Counted from the stretch's first letter, positions 1 to 5,927 are shown. The stretch: 7,872 nt of DNA from JAWXCH01 sp034440595 (GCA_034440595.1 JAWXCH010000046.1:1-7872); one strand, 5' to 3'. Notes: generated from the sequence alone by a model not told the origin. A program made the numbers and translations.

Positions 1-253
1 CTCCCAGCACCGGCAATGCCGCCTGACGGCTTGCACGTTCCAACGCCTTGGTCTGCTCGGGGCTATCCCCATTGATCGCCCGGCTGATCGGTTGCGATAA
101 GTCGGCAAATAGTCGCACGCTGGCCGTTCGCAAACTAGGTGTCAGCCAGAACAGCGTTGCTATCATGCTGAGCAAAATAACGACAAACGCAAGTTTGACG
201 GGATACCGCAGGCGCGGCCCTGGTTTTTCAAGCTTGGGAGCTGGAGTTGGCAT
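1..253 (-). CDS. N-terminal part of a single-pass membrane protein, function unknown (runs off left edge)
   Basis: Reading leftwards from an ATG at 253-251 there is an open frame of 84 codons with no stop before the window edge, so the gene is incomplete here. The product begins with a Pro- and Lys/Arg-rich cytoplasmic-looking stretch (residues 1-20, start MPTPAPKLEKPGPRLRYPVK). A hydrophobic segment at about 21-38 (LAFVVILLSMIATLFWL) should span the membrane. After it comes a polar region with charged helices (about 48-80), presumably outside. By the positive-inside rule this is a type II anchor or an uncleaved signal. I do not recognise the family from this much sequence. There is no purine-rich ribosome site before the ATG, so the start rests on the charged-then-hydrophobic layout and on the stop-free frame. 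The TetR-type gene on the right is divergent, with 706 bases between them. Confidence 0.6.
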   Translation of the reverse strand, partial: MPTPAPKLEKPGPRLRYPVKLAFVVILLSMIATLFWLTPSLRTASVRLFADLSQPISRAINGDSPEQTKALERASRQAALPVLG

Positions 254-624
254 AGCGGAGGCAGGCAAATAAGGAGGGGAGTGCTGCCAGAAAACGGGGC
301 GATAATCGGGCAAATCTGGCGTCTGAAAATTCTACGTCTGTTTTTGTGGTAATCACGAAAAGTTTCCCCCCGCCAGGTCGCAGTCGAGTGCAGCCAGCGG
401 TGCCACCGGTAACGATTCTGCGGGATTTTTCGGGGGGCACCGGTTGCCTTGCCCTAATTGTAGGGGCCGTGAAACGCACCAAACATTTCGTTCGAGTTTG
501 CACACCACATGGCATCATTCTCAAACCGATTCTGGGCACCATAAGTCCGGTGCGTGGAACGTACCCAGGCGCTACGTAAGACGCATTGCGAATCATCCTC
601 GATCTTTACCGCACTCCTTGCACG

Positions 625-663
625 GACCCGAAGGGTATCGAGCTGCCACAGACCCGAAGGGTC
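625..663. repeat. Two tandem copies of a GACCCGAAGGGT mini-hairpin
   Basis: GACCCGAAGGGT occurs at 625-636 and again at 651-662, 26 bases apart. Each copy folds as ACCC-GAA-GGGT; the second extends to GACCC-GAA-GGGTC. They sit directly before a CCCAGGGT palindrome, so the three may be parts of one composite intergenic repeat. Confidence 0.55.
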
Positions 664-671
664 GTCTCTGT

Positions 672-710
672 CAGCCCAGGGTGTAGCCGCGCCGCGGCGG
701 AACCCTGGGT
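672..710. repeat. CAGCCCAGGGT palindromic repeat, complete copy
   Basis: Arms CCCAGGGT (675-682) and ACCCTGGG (702-709) enclose a G+C-rich inner hairpin, CCGC-GCC-GCGG (687-697). The first 11 bases, CAGCCCAGGGT (672-682), recur exactly at 7853-7863 next to the right edge, where the rest of the copy is cut off. From memory, CAGCCCAGGGT...ACCCTGGG elements are common between genes in planctomycetes. No T-run follows, so it is not a typical intrinsic terminator. Confidence 0.6.
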
Positions 711-729
711 TAGCGGTTTGAACAAACCC

Positions 730-800
730 CTCCCCTCTCCACGCGCACGACTTCGACTGCATTGTTTGCGCATTCGGGGAGAGGGGCCGGGGGTGAGGGC
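730..800 (+). repeat. 71-base dispersed hairpin repeat, copy A
   Basis: Copy A has 9-bp arms, CCCCTCTCC (732-740) and GGAGAGGGG (778-786), followed by a conserved tail CCGGGGGTGAGGGC. A second copy lies in opposite orientation at 6120-6189. By hand alignment about 60 of 70 positions agree, with one single-base gap. The arms and tail are almost unchanged, while the middle (about 757-772) has diverged. Confidence 0.75.
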
Positions 801-926
801 AACGGAAAATCCCGATTCCCATCGCCGAATGCCACTACTCGACTGCCAAGCATTGCCTTAATTCCATCCCAAAAAACCAGGGTTTTACGCTGCACCGGTT
901 GCCTCGACCCGTAAATGGTCATAAAC

Positions 927-945
927 TTGTTTTAAACAACTGTTT
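927..945. promoter_or_regulatory. Candidate operator upstream of the TetR-type gene
   Basis: TTGTTTTAAACAA (927-939) is a perfect 6+1+6 palindrome. It overlaps a second one, AAACA-AC-TGTTT (934-945). The pair ends 14 bases before the ATG of the regulator, a place where a TetR-family repressor often binds to control its own gene. The A+T-rich composition stands out from the surroundings. That it is an operator is inference from position and symmetry only. No clear -35/-10 pair was found beside it. Confidence 0.4.
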
Positions 946-959
946 TCCTCCATCGCACT

Positions 960-1640
960 ATGGCTACAGACAATACTACTATTGCCGCCGCAGTAGTCTC
1001 CGAAGAGGGTACTCCCGCGGATAACACTGCCATGCGGATTCTCAACGCCGCCGGCCCGGTCTTTGCCGAGCGTGGGTACCAGGCCGCCACCATCCGCGAG
1101 ATCTGCCAGGCCGCCAAAGTGAATCTGGCCAGTGTGAACTACTACTTCCGCGACAAGGAGCGGCTGTACATCGAAGCGGTCAAGCAAGCGGCCAAGCTCC
1201 GCGCCGAACAAGTGCCGTTGCCCGACTGGCCCCCCGGCATGCCCCCGGAGGTGAAGGTCAGGAGCTTCGTTCACACGCTACTATCGCGAATGCTTGGGCT
1301 GCAAGAATCACCCTGGCAGGTACGGCTGATGACGCGCGAGATCCTGCAACCGAGCGGGGCGACGCAGGAGCTGGTGCAGGCCTACATTGGGCCGCTATTT
1401 CAGAAATTGCAGCAAGTGATTGCTGAAATTGTGCCCGGCGACATGCCACCGCACCGCCGACAGCAGATTGCCTTCAGCATCATTGGTCAGTGCGTGCAAT
1501 ACCGCGCCGCCGCGCCGATTGTAAAATTGCTGGTCCCGCCAGAAGAACTGGCATCACATTTTTCAATCGACGCCCTCACCGATCACATCACCGGCTTCAC
1601 GCTGGCAGCGCTGGGATTGAAAGAGCCCATTGGGTCATGA
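960..1640 (+). CDS. TetR/AcrR-family transcriptional regulator, CecR (YbiH)-like
   Basis: This 226-residue protein is a predicted cytoplasmic ligand-responsive repressor. Residues 24-70 form the TetR DNA-binding domain. The core runs from AMRILNAAGPVFAERGY through TIREICQAAKVNLASVNYYF, with the helix-turn-helix at about 43-63, followed by the usual DKERLY. Residues about 95-222 match the larger C-terminal ligand and dimerisation domain of the CecR/DUF1956 subgroup, including a helix around FSIIGQCVQYRAAAPIV (172-188). The length fits that subgroup. The first 20 residues are a low-complexity extension, so Met25 (codon at 1032) is a possible alternative start; no ribosome site decides between them. 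CecR relatives in other bacteria control ABC or RND efflux pumps, but none lies nearby: the next genes are the convergent restriction-modification pair. Its targets are therefore unknown beyond likely autoregulation. Confidence 0.85.
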   Translation: MATDNTTIAAAVVSEEGTPADNTAMRILNAAGPVFAERGYQAATIREICQAAKVNLASVNYYFRDKERLYIEAVKQAAKLRAEQVPLPDWPPGMPPEVKVRSFVHTLLSRMLGLQESPWQVRLMTREILQPSGATQELVQAYIGPLFQKLQQVIAEIVPGDMPPHRRQQIAFSIIGQCVQYRAAAPIVKLLVPPEELASHFSIDALTDHITGFTLAALGLKEPIGS

Positions 1641-1895
1641 AATTGTTAGCCGCGACGCACATCGGAGCGCAAAAAGTAGCAGGCATGGTCCCCATGCCGT
1701 AGCTTTTGGTCGTAAGAAGCCGCGTTCCCGCAACACGCAGCGGAACGCGTACAGGCGGAGACAACCAGAAATCTAAATCCGCTTGCAGTGGCCGTTTCCT
1801 CTGCTCTACTGGACGCAATGTCAAGCCGCCGGTGAGGTAGCGCCCAAGTTTCGCGGACAATGTAACTGCTTAGATAGTGCGTTGTTTGACGTTTT
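1641..1895. other. Spacer between convergent TetR-type and endonuclease genes
   Basis: This stretch holds one TCC-loop repeat (1676-1704, listed separately) and a second hairpin with 8-bp arms, CGCGTTCC (1721-1728) and GGAACGCG (1742-1749), around a 13-base loop. Neither is followed by a T-run, so neither is a clear intrinsic terminator. Together they may still separate the convergent transcripts. No gene is seen. Confidence 0.5.
1676..1704 (+). repeat. TCC-loop palindromic repeat, copy 1
   Basis: The core is GGCATGG-TCC-CCATGCC (1682-1698), a 7-bp stem with a TCC loop, framed by GTAGCA on the left and GTAGCT on the right. Related copies lie at 4420-4448 (same strand) and 4604-4632 (opposite strand). 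The size and layout resemble REP elements. Confidence 0.75.
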
Positions 1896-2504
1896 TCATG
1901 GAATCTTGTCGATAGCGGCTTTCAAACCTTCGATAATCTTTTCGGCAGACTGTTTATTGTCACTCAATCGTTTGGCGAAACTTCGCCCGGGGTGAATTAC
2001 ATCCCATTGCGAACGCATCTGGCCGATTCGACCCTCACCTGGCGTATTGTTTCCGAATCCGTCCAAGCTGGTATTCCAAATTGGCACGAACAGGTTAATC
2101 AATAGAGTTTCGCCAAGTGGAATCCAAATATCATCCAAGACTAAATAGCGACAATAGAAGTCAGCGATGTCTAGGTTGCTCGCTTGCTCTATTGAACTTG
2201 CGTGCTTAGATAGGCGATTGAATAGCGATCGCCCCGGAACGCCCTCCAAGGCGACACCACGCCGACCTCCTTTCGGGATTGCTTTACCAACGTAGATCGG
2301 CCAACTGAACTGACCATCTCGGTTGCGTTCGGCGATTCGTTGGTACAGCGGAAATCTACCCGTGTAGTAAATGGCATAGACACCTGCGCCGAGCACGACT
2401 TCCGGCAGTGGCATACTTACAACAGGGCGGTCTAAAATTGCTTTTGCGACACTTGCGCCTAGATTGCGTTTGTCCAGTGGATTGTACGGCGATTCATCCG
2501 ACAT
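1896..2504 (-). CDS. Eco29kI-like GIY-YIG type II restriction endonuclease
   Basis: This 202-residue protein is predicted to cut unmethylated DNA. The GIY-YIG elements are GVYAIYY (41-47) and IYVGKA (70-75). The full catalytic set can be placed: Tyr43, Tyr71, Arg97 and His101 (in NRLSKHASS), Glu132 (in GETLLIN) and Asn144 (in WNTSLDGFG). The spacings Arg-to-His of 4 and Glu-to-Asn of 12 equal those I recall for Eco29kI (Arg104/His108, Glu142/Asn154). Length is close to that enzyme. Eco29kI cuts CCGCGG; the same target is plausible here but unproven. The start codon lies inside the end of the methyltransferase gene (11-base overlap), with GGAG ten bases before it, so translation is probably coupled and follows the protective enzyme. 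No active-site residue appears lost, so it may be functional. The family assignment is strong; the specificity is inference. Confidence 0.9.
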   Translation of the reverse strand: MSDESPYNPLDKRNLGASVAKAILDRPVVSMPLPEVVLGAGVYAIYYTGRFPLYQRIAERNRDGQFSWPIYVGKAIPKGGRRGVALEGVPGRSLFNRLSKHASSIEQASNLDIADFYCRYLVLDDIWIPLGETLLINLFVPIWNTSLDGFGNNTPGEGRIGQMRSQWDVIHPGRSFAKRLSDNKQSAEKIIEGLKAAIDKIP

Positions 2505-3651
2505 GAACTCGATGCTCCAACGCTATACTTTGCCGAATGCTAGTTGCAACCCGCGTTGCGACTTCGACAGCTACGGCGTTGCCAAGCTGTCGCATCGACT
2601 CCGTCCATGAACCCTCAAAGATATAGTTGTCGGGAAAAGATTGAAGGCGCGCGCTCTCACGTACAGTGAAATACCGAACTCTTCCATCTGGATACGCCAG
2701 CATATTTTCCCCACCTGGAACCCCATGGTCCCCAGCTTTGAGAGTTTTTGCGGCCTCATCCAGCGGGCTTCCAGTGTGGCCACCGTATGCTCGCGCGCCT
2801 GAATTGGCCCAATGGTTTGGAATGTCGTTCTTACCTTTGGTCGGATCGGGGAGATCCGAGATTGCATCCCGAACCGTTCGCCAGGGTTTAAGGTCACAAG
2901 CTGGCAAGCGTTCTAATCGACGAGCGATTGCAGTAGGAACTTCTGGACGACTTCGACTGGAAACTTTGTGCCGGTCCCAATATTCGCCCGTTACCCACTG
3001 CGAACGCAAAAGGGAAGCATGCGAATGGGTTGGCATCGGGAATGACCAACTCGCGCCAATATCGGAACGGAAGCCAACAATAAAAACTCGTTCTCGCTTC
3101 TGAGCTACCCCGAAGTCGGCGGCATTTAATCGCGTCCAGACAACTTGGTAATGCAATCCCGCTTGTTGCCCTTTTGTGTGGCAGCGCTCTAATCGGCACA
3201 AGTGCGCTTGCCAGTCTTCATTGCGCTTGATTGTTAGTTCTGGGTAGGTCAGTTGAAGGACTACATACTCAAAGAATTGATTGAACGCTGGACGCAGAAG
3301 CCCCTTAACATTCTCTATTAGAACAGTTTTGGGTTGTATTTCGCGTACCGCACGAACAGCCTCGGGAAACAAGTTGCGGTGATCGTTCTGTCCACGATGC
3401 TTTCCACCGATCGAAAACGGCTGGCATGGCGGTCCACCGGCTACCAGCTCAACTCCGTGCCATTCCTTAAAATTAATCTGCCTAACGTCTCCCCGAACAA
3501 GCGGCCAATTGATTACGCCGAGGTGGTTGTTTTTGCGAATCGTATCGCATGCGTTGCGATTCCATTCTACCACTGCGGCGTGCTTGAAACCCGCTGCTTT
3601 GGTTCCGAGGGCAAGTCCACCGGCTCCCGCGAAAAGCTCAACTGCTTTCAT
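2494..3651 (-). CDS. DNA (cytosine-5)-methyltransferase of the restriction-modification pair
   Basis: This 385-residue enzyme transfers a methyl group from S-adenosylmethionine to C5 of cytosine in the site cut by its partner. The motifs are in canonical order: I, ELFAGAGG (5-12); IV, GGPPCQPFS (72-80) with catalytic Cys76; VI, ENV (113-115); VIII, QKRERVFIVG (184-193); IX, RESARLQSFPDNY (331-343); X, QLGNAVAVEVA (355-365). The stretch between VIII and IX is the target-recognition region. The open frame extends 65 codons further upstream to 3846. I place the start at 3651 because the protein then begins with the usual MKAVELFAGAGG and AGGA lies five bases before the ATG, whereas the upstream part is a Vsr relic. 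The endonuclease gene follows with an 11-base overlap. Base composition is lower in G+C than the flanking genes, suggesting acquisition by transfer. No controller (C-protein) gene is seen. Confidence 0.95.
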   Translation of the reverse strand: MKAVELFAGAGGLALGTKAAGFKHAAVVEWNRNACDTIRKNNHLGVINWPLVRGDVRQINFKEWHGVELVAGGPPCQPFSIGGKHRGQNDHRNLFPEAVRAVREIQPKTVLIENVKGLLRPAFNQFFEYVVLQLTYPELTIKRNEDWQAHLCRLERCHTKGQQAGLHYQVVWTRLNAADFGVAQKRERVFIVGFRSDIGASWSFPMPTHSHASLLRSQWVTGEYWDRHKVSSRSRPEVPTAIARRLERLPACDLKPWRTVRDAISDLPDPTKGKNDIPNHWANSGARAYGGHTGSPLDEAAKTLKAGDHGVPGGENMLAYPDGRVRYFTVRESARLQSFPDNYIFEGSWTESMRQLGNAVAVEVATRVATSIRQSIALEHRVHVG

Positions 3652-3846
3652 GTTTCCTACCCTAAAAATGCACGTATACGGCGCTCCATCCTCGCCGAGT
3701 CCCCATATCTGACCCTCCCAGAGTATCATTACCTTCCAGCCAAGTTTTCGCAAGCGACTTTGATTGCGTTTGTCTCGTTTGCGGTTACCTTCCAGCTTTT
3801 CAAGCCACAAAACCAAGGCGGCTGGCTTGCCCAGCCATGTTTTCAT
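3652..3846 (-). pseudogene. C-terminal remnant of a Vsr (very short patch repair) endonuclease
   Basis: The 65 codons before the methyltransferase start, in its frame and without an intervening stop, encode a stretch (residues 10-47 of this frame, about 3819-3706) that reads like the end of Vsr proteins: LWLEKLEGNRKRD, then LRKLGWKVMILWEGQ, matching the family pattern FWxxKLxxNxxRD...LxxLGWRVxxVWExE. Vsr nicks beside T:G mismatches left when 5-methylcytosine deaminates, and its gene often neighbours such methyltransferases. Here the N-terminal two-thirds, including the catalytic Asp and His region, is missing: a TGA stands in frame just upstream (about 3873), and none of the three frames further up shows the missing part. 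The usual stop is also gone, so the relic runs into the methyltransferase frame. The ATG at 3846 has GAAGG touching it, poor spacing for initiation. I read it as a truncated relic, not a working fusion. Confidence 0.65.
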
Positions 3847-4419
3847 CCTTCGACAGACTGAATCCTGTCAAATGTTTGATGACAGACGATTGATAACAAA
3901 TGACAATTGGCGTGGCCCCCGCACCAGCGCGTCAACACCAAAACCAAGCCAACTTTTCCTCTGTCCTGGCGCCCGAAGCCTGCTTTCCTTCTTGAAAAAA
4001 AGCCAGCACCTGTGCTAGGCTGAACTCTTCGATTCGCGCGTACGAAAAGCAAACGGGGCAGACTTCTACAAAGCTCACAGCCTTTTCCAAGTCTGCCCCC
4101 GCGCGCCTGTGCAGCCGAACGTCACCGGCCCTCGGGCCACCCAAATGCCATCCACCCCGGATGCGCAAGACGCCAAAGGTCCATACCACCGATGCCATCA
4201 ACGTAAGTCCAAAAATTTCGCCAGAGAGGCAGGCCCCCGAAAAACGAAAAATCCAATGCGCGCAACTTACATGACGTACACCACTGCCACTTTTTCAAGC
4301 GTAAGCCCAATAACCTCGTCCCACATGAGACAGACAGCCGAATCATGCAAGCTAGCACCAAACACTCCACACACCGATCTTGCCCACTTTATCGCTTTCT
4401 GATAACTCTACGCCCCAAC
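3847..4419. other. Spacer upstream of the restriction-modification cassette, no convincing gene
   Basis: Next to the Vsr relic lies an A+T-rich patch (3865-3912) with overlapping CTGTC/GACAG and TCAAA-TG-TTTGA inverted pairs and the phrase GATAACAAATGACAATTG, similar to the low-complexity DNA at 6236-6325. TTGACA reads on the minus strand at 3871-3866 but has no matching -10 element. A minus-strand frame at 3932-4201 (89 residues, with VCPVCF) has ordinary-looking composition, but I do not recognise it and it has no ribosome site. It could be a decayed gene. The rest is unremarkable. Confidence 0.4.
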
Positions 4420-4448
4420 GTAGCAGGCACCGTCCCGGTGCCGTAGCT
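4420..4448 (+). repeat. TCC-loop palindromic repeat, copy 2 (stem variant)
   Basis: The core is GGCACCG-TCC-CGGTGCC (4426-4442), framed by GTAGCA and GTAGCT exactly as in copy 1. The stem differs from copy 1 at three positions, with matching changes on the other arm (ATGG/CCAT becomes ACCG/CGGT), so pairing is kept while the loop stays TCC. Confidence 0.75.
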
Positions 4449-4492
4449 GAAGCAAAGAGCGGAATGACTGCCGAAGGGTGCGTTGTTATTTT

Positions 4493-4555
4493 TAACCCAA
4501 AGCGCCAGCGAGGCACAGCACGTTTGACGAGTTTCCTCGCTGGCGCGTCGGGTTA
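4493..4555. repeat. Long inverted repeat with GCGCCAGCGAGG arms
   Basis: Arms TAACCC-AAA-GCGCCAGCGAGG (4493-4513) and CCTCGCTGGCGC-GTC-GGGTTA (4535-4555) pair over 12 + 6 bases with a 3-base internal mismatch and enclose a 21-base loop. From memory, AACCCGACGCGCCAGCGAGG elements are frequent between planctomycete genes, so this is probably a member of a dispersed family. No T-run follows. Confidence 0.7.
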
Positions 4556-4570
4556 GGATGATTTGACTGG

Positions 4571-4593
4571 ATTCCCGCTTCCGCGGGAATGAC
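4571..4593. repeat. ATTCCCGC-TTCC-GCGGGAAT hairpin repeat
   Basis: Arms ATTCCCGC (4571-4578) and GCGGGAAT (4583-4590) form a perfect 8-bp stem with a TTCC loop, followed by GAC. The sequence has the form of the ATTCCCGCnnnnGCGGGAATGAC repeat that I recall as scattered through many bacterial genomes. It contains one CCGCGG site. Confidence 0.7.
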
Positions 4594-4603
4594 GGGTAAA
4601 AAG

Positions 4604-4632
4604 CTTAACGGCATGGGGACCATGCCTACTAC
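4604..4632 (-). repeat. TCC-loop palindromic repeat, copy 3 (inverted)
   Basis: Read on the minus strand, the core is GGCATGG-TCC-CCATGCC (4626-4610) after GTAGTA, with one base different from the GTAGCA of the other copies. It faces copy 2, so the pair brackets the two other hairpins at 4493-4593. Its last base is four before the ribosome site of the glycosyltransferase. Confidence 0.75.
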
Positions 4633-4635
4633 ATT

Positions 4636-4639
4636 AGGG
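4636..4639 (+). promoter_or_regulatory. Ribosome binding site deciding the GTG start of the glycosyltransferase
   Basis: AGGG lies seven bases before GTG at 4647, normal spacing. The hairpin of the preceding repeat (4610-4626) ends nine bases upstream of it, so a folded leader could influence access to this site. Confidence 0.5.
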
Positions 4640-4646
4640 CAATCCA

Positions 4647-5927
4647 GTGCGGGTACTTCACTTTTCAACGAGCGATGCGTACGGCGGTGCGGCTCAGGCT
4701 GCCTACCGCCTGCATACGGCCATGCGCGCTGCCGGACATTCCAGCCAGATGCTCGTGCGCGACAAGCGGACCACCGACGCAGACGTTGCCGTCGTCCCGC
4801 AGAACTTATTGATCCGTCAACTGCGAAAGCTGCAAGGGCACCTGCCGCTGCTGCGACCGACCCCGGCGCGGTTCACGTTCAATCACGATCTGGAATCGGG
4901 CATGCAGGTCGAGCCGACCTTGGAGCAACTCTCCGAGAGTCCCGACCTGATCTGCCTGCACTGGGTCAGCGAATTTTTGACCGCTCGCAAAATTGCGGCG
5001 ATCTACCATCACTTTCAAAAGCCAATGCTGTGGGTCCTAATGGACCAGGAGCCACTGACCGGCGGGTGCCACTATTCGTTCGGCTGTCGTAGTTTTATGG
5101 AGAAGTGCGGGCGTTGTCCGCTATTGGAGTCCAAACACCCGGGCGATGCGTCGCGCGACGTGTGGTATCGCAAGCGGCACTTTTTGGCCGACTTGCCGAT
5201 TATCTTTATCGCACCCACTAGCTGGGCCGCGGATCGCGCGCGAGAAAGCTCGCTATTCGGCAAGCACCGGATTGAACCGATTCCACTGCCAATCGATGAC
5301 GCACTATTTCAGCCGGCGGACCGAACCGCCGCACGCAGCGCACTGAATTTGCCAGCCCATCAAAAGATCCTGCTATTCGGCTGCAACTTCTTGAACGAAC
5401 CGCGTAAGGGGATCGACCAGTTGCTGGCTGCCTTGGACCTCTTGCACCGGCAGTGGCAAGCGAATCCATTGCGCGACGAGTTGTTGCTACTGGTGGCAGG
5501 CCAGGCCGACGACGAGCTGACGCGGCGACTTCCCTTTGCATCGCGGCTGCTCGGCAGAATCAACGAACACCAACTGGCGCAGGCCTATCAGGCGGCAGAC
5601 TTGTATGTGTCCCCCTCGATCGAAGACGCCGGGCCGATGATGATCCCCGAGGCGTTGCTTTGCGGTACCCCGGTCGTGGCGTTTCAAACCGGCGGAGCAC
5701 CGGATTTGATTGTGCATCGGCAGACTGGCTACTTGGCGCGGCACAACGACTTCACCGACCTGGCCGCGGGAATTGAGTGGTGCTTGCGATCATCGCTAGT
5801 GCAGGCCGACACTCGATCAGCAGTCGGCGTTGCCCGAAAGCTTCACTCGCCGGCCAATGTGATTGCCAGGTACGAGGAGTTGTGCGAACGGATCGGCGTG
5901 ACGCACCGCTGGCGCATGGCCGGTTGA
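4647..5927 (+). CDS. GT4-type (GT-B fold) glycosyltransferase for surface polysaccharide synthesis
   Basis: This 426-residue protein probably transfers a sugar from a nucleotide donor to a growing surface polysaccharide, working at the cytoplasmic face of the membrane. It starts at GTG (VRVLHFSTSDAYGGAAQAAYRLH), the usual opening of this group with the glycine-rich acceptor loop at 13-15. The C-terminal Rossmann half begins at KILLFGCNFLNEPRKG (240-255) and ends with the donor site LYVSPSIEDAGPMMIPEALLCGTPVVAF (319-346), a GT4 EX7E-like element (Glu326 to Glu335 region), then TGGAPDLI. A cysteine cluster in the middle (Cys141, Cys147, Cys154, Cys157; CHYSFGC...CGRCPLL) recurs, as I recall, in this subgroup and could bind a metal. 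No membrane segment is visible. It stands alone, without other polysaccharide genes in the window, so the donor, acceptor and final polymer cannot be named. Confidence 0.88.
   Translation: MRVLHFSTSDAYGGAAQAAYRLHTAMRAAGHSSQMLVRDKRTTDADVAVVPQNLLIRQLRKLQGHLPLLRPTPARFTFNHDLESGMQVEPTLEQLSESPDLICLHWVSEFLTARKIAAIYHHFQKPMLWVLMDQEPLTGGCHYSFGCRSFMEKCGRCPLLESKHPGDASRDVWYRKRHFLADLPIIFIAPTSWAADRARESSLFGKHRIEPIPLPIDDALFQPADRTAARSALNLPAHQKILLFGCNFLNEPRKGIDQLLAALDLLHRQWQANPLRDELLLLVAGQADDELTRRLPFASRLLGRINEHQLAQAYQAADLYVSPSIEDAGPMMIPEALLCGTPVVAFQTGGAPDLIVHRQTGYLARHNDFTDLAAGIEWCLRSSLVQADTRSAVGVARKLHSPANVIARYEELCERIGVTHRWRMAG

Larger units (their letters stand above)
254..959. other. Intergenic region between divergent genes, rich in hairpins
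   Basis: I see no convincing gene in these 706 bases. Open frames on both strands have no recognisable domain and overlap each other. The left half (254-600) is plain spacer, with one loose inverted pair CGGTGCC / GGCACCG around 404-443. The right half holds two copies of a 12-base GACCCGAAGGGT hairpin, a CCCAGGGT palindrome and a 71-base dispersed repeat, each listed separately. The last 35 bases carry a candidate operator for the regulator. Confidence 0.6.

Noticed and set aside
271..352. AAGGAGGGG followed by a 23-codon GTG frame on the plus strand
   Set aside because: The ribosome-like sequence is too close to the GTG, the peptide has no distinctive features, and it lies in the leader of a minus-strand gene. 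It is probably a chance match.
437..904. 13-base direct repeat GCACCGGTTGCCT at 437-449 and 892-904, possibly target-site duplications
   Set aside because: About half a 13-base match is expected by chance in a window of this size, and the DNA between them has no element ends.
2666..3103. Plus-strand frame of 145 codons
   Set aside because: Antisense shadow of the methyltransferase gene.
2494..3846. The full 450-codon frame as one Vsr-methyltransferase fusion enzyme
   Set aside because: The Vsr part lacks its catalytic half, the ATG at 3846 touches its only purine-rich sequence, and a properly spaced AGGA precedes the ATG at 3651, which gives a normal methyltransferase N-terminus.
3334..3861. 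Plus-strand frame of 175 codons
   Set aside because: It lies antisense to the well-supported methyltransferase and Vsr relic and shows no domain of its own.
3843..3871. TTGACA at 3871-3866 (minus) as the promoter of the methyltransferase
   Set aside because: At 17 bases spacing the -10 position reads GGATGA, far from consensus, and other spacings are no better.
4109..4402. Plus-strand frame of 97 codons in the spacer
   Set aside because: Composition looks random (many Thr, His, Pro), with no ribosome site and no recognisable motif.
4420..4632. CRISPR array
   Set aside because: The hairpin units differ from one another, the spacing is irregular and there are no regularly repeated units with unique spacers or cas genes.
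4589..5092. Plus-strand frame of 167 codons overlapping the glycosyltransferase start
   Set aside because: Its first part runs through a repeat hairpin and the rest is an out-of-frame reading of the glycosyltransferase, rich in Arg and Ala as expected for a shadow frame.
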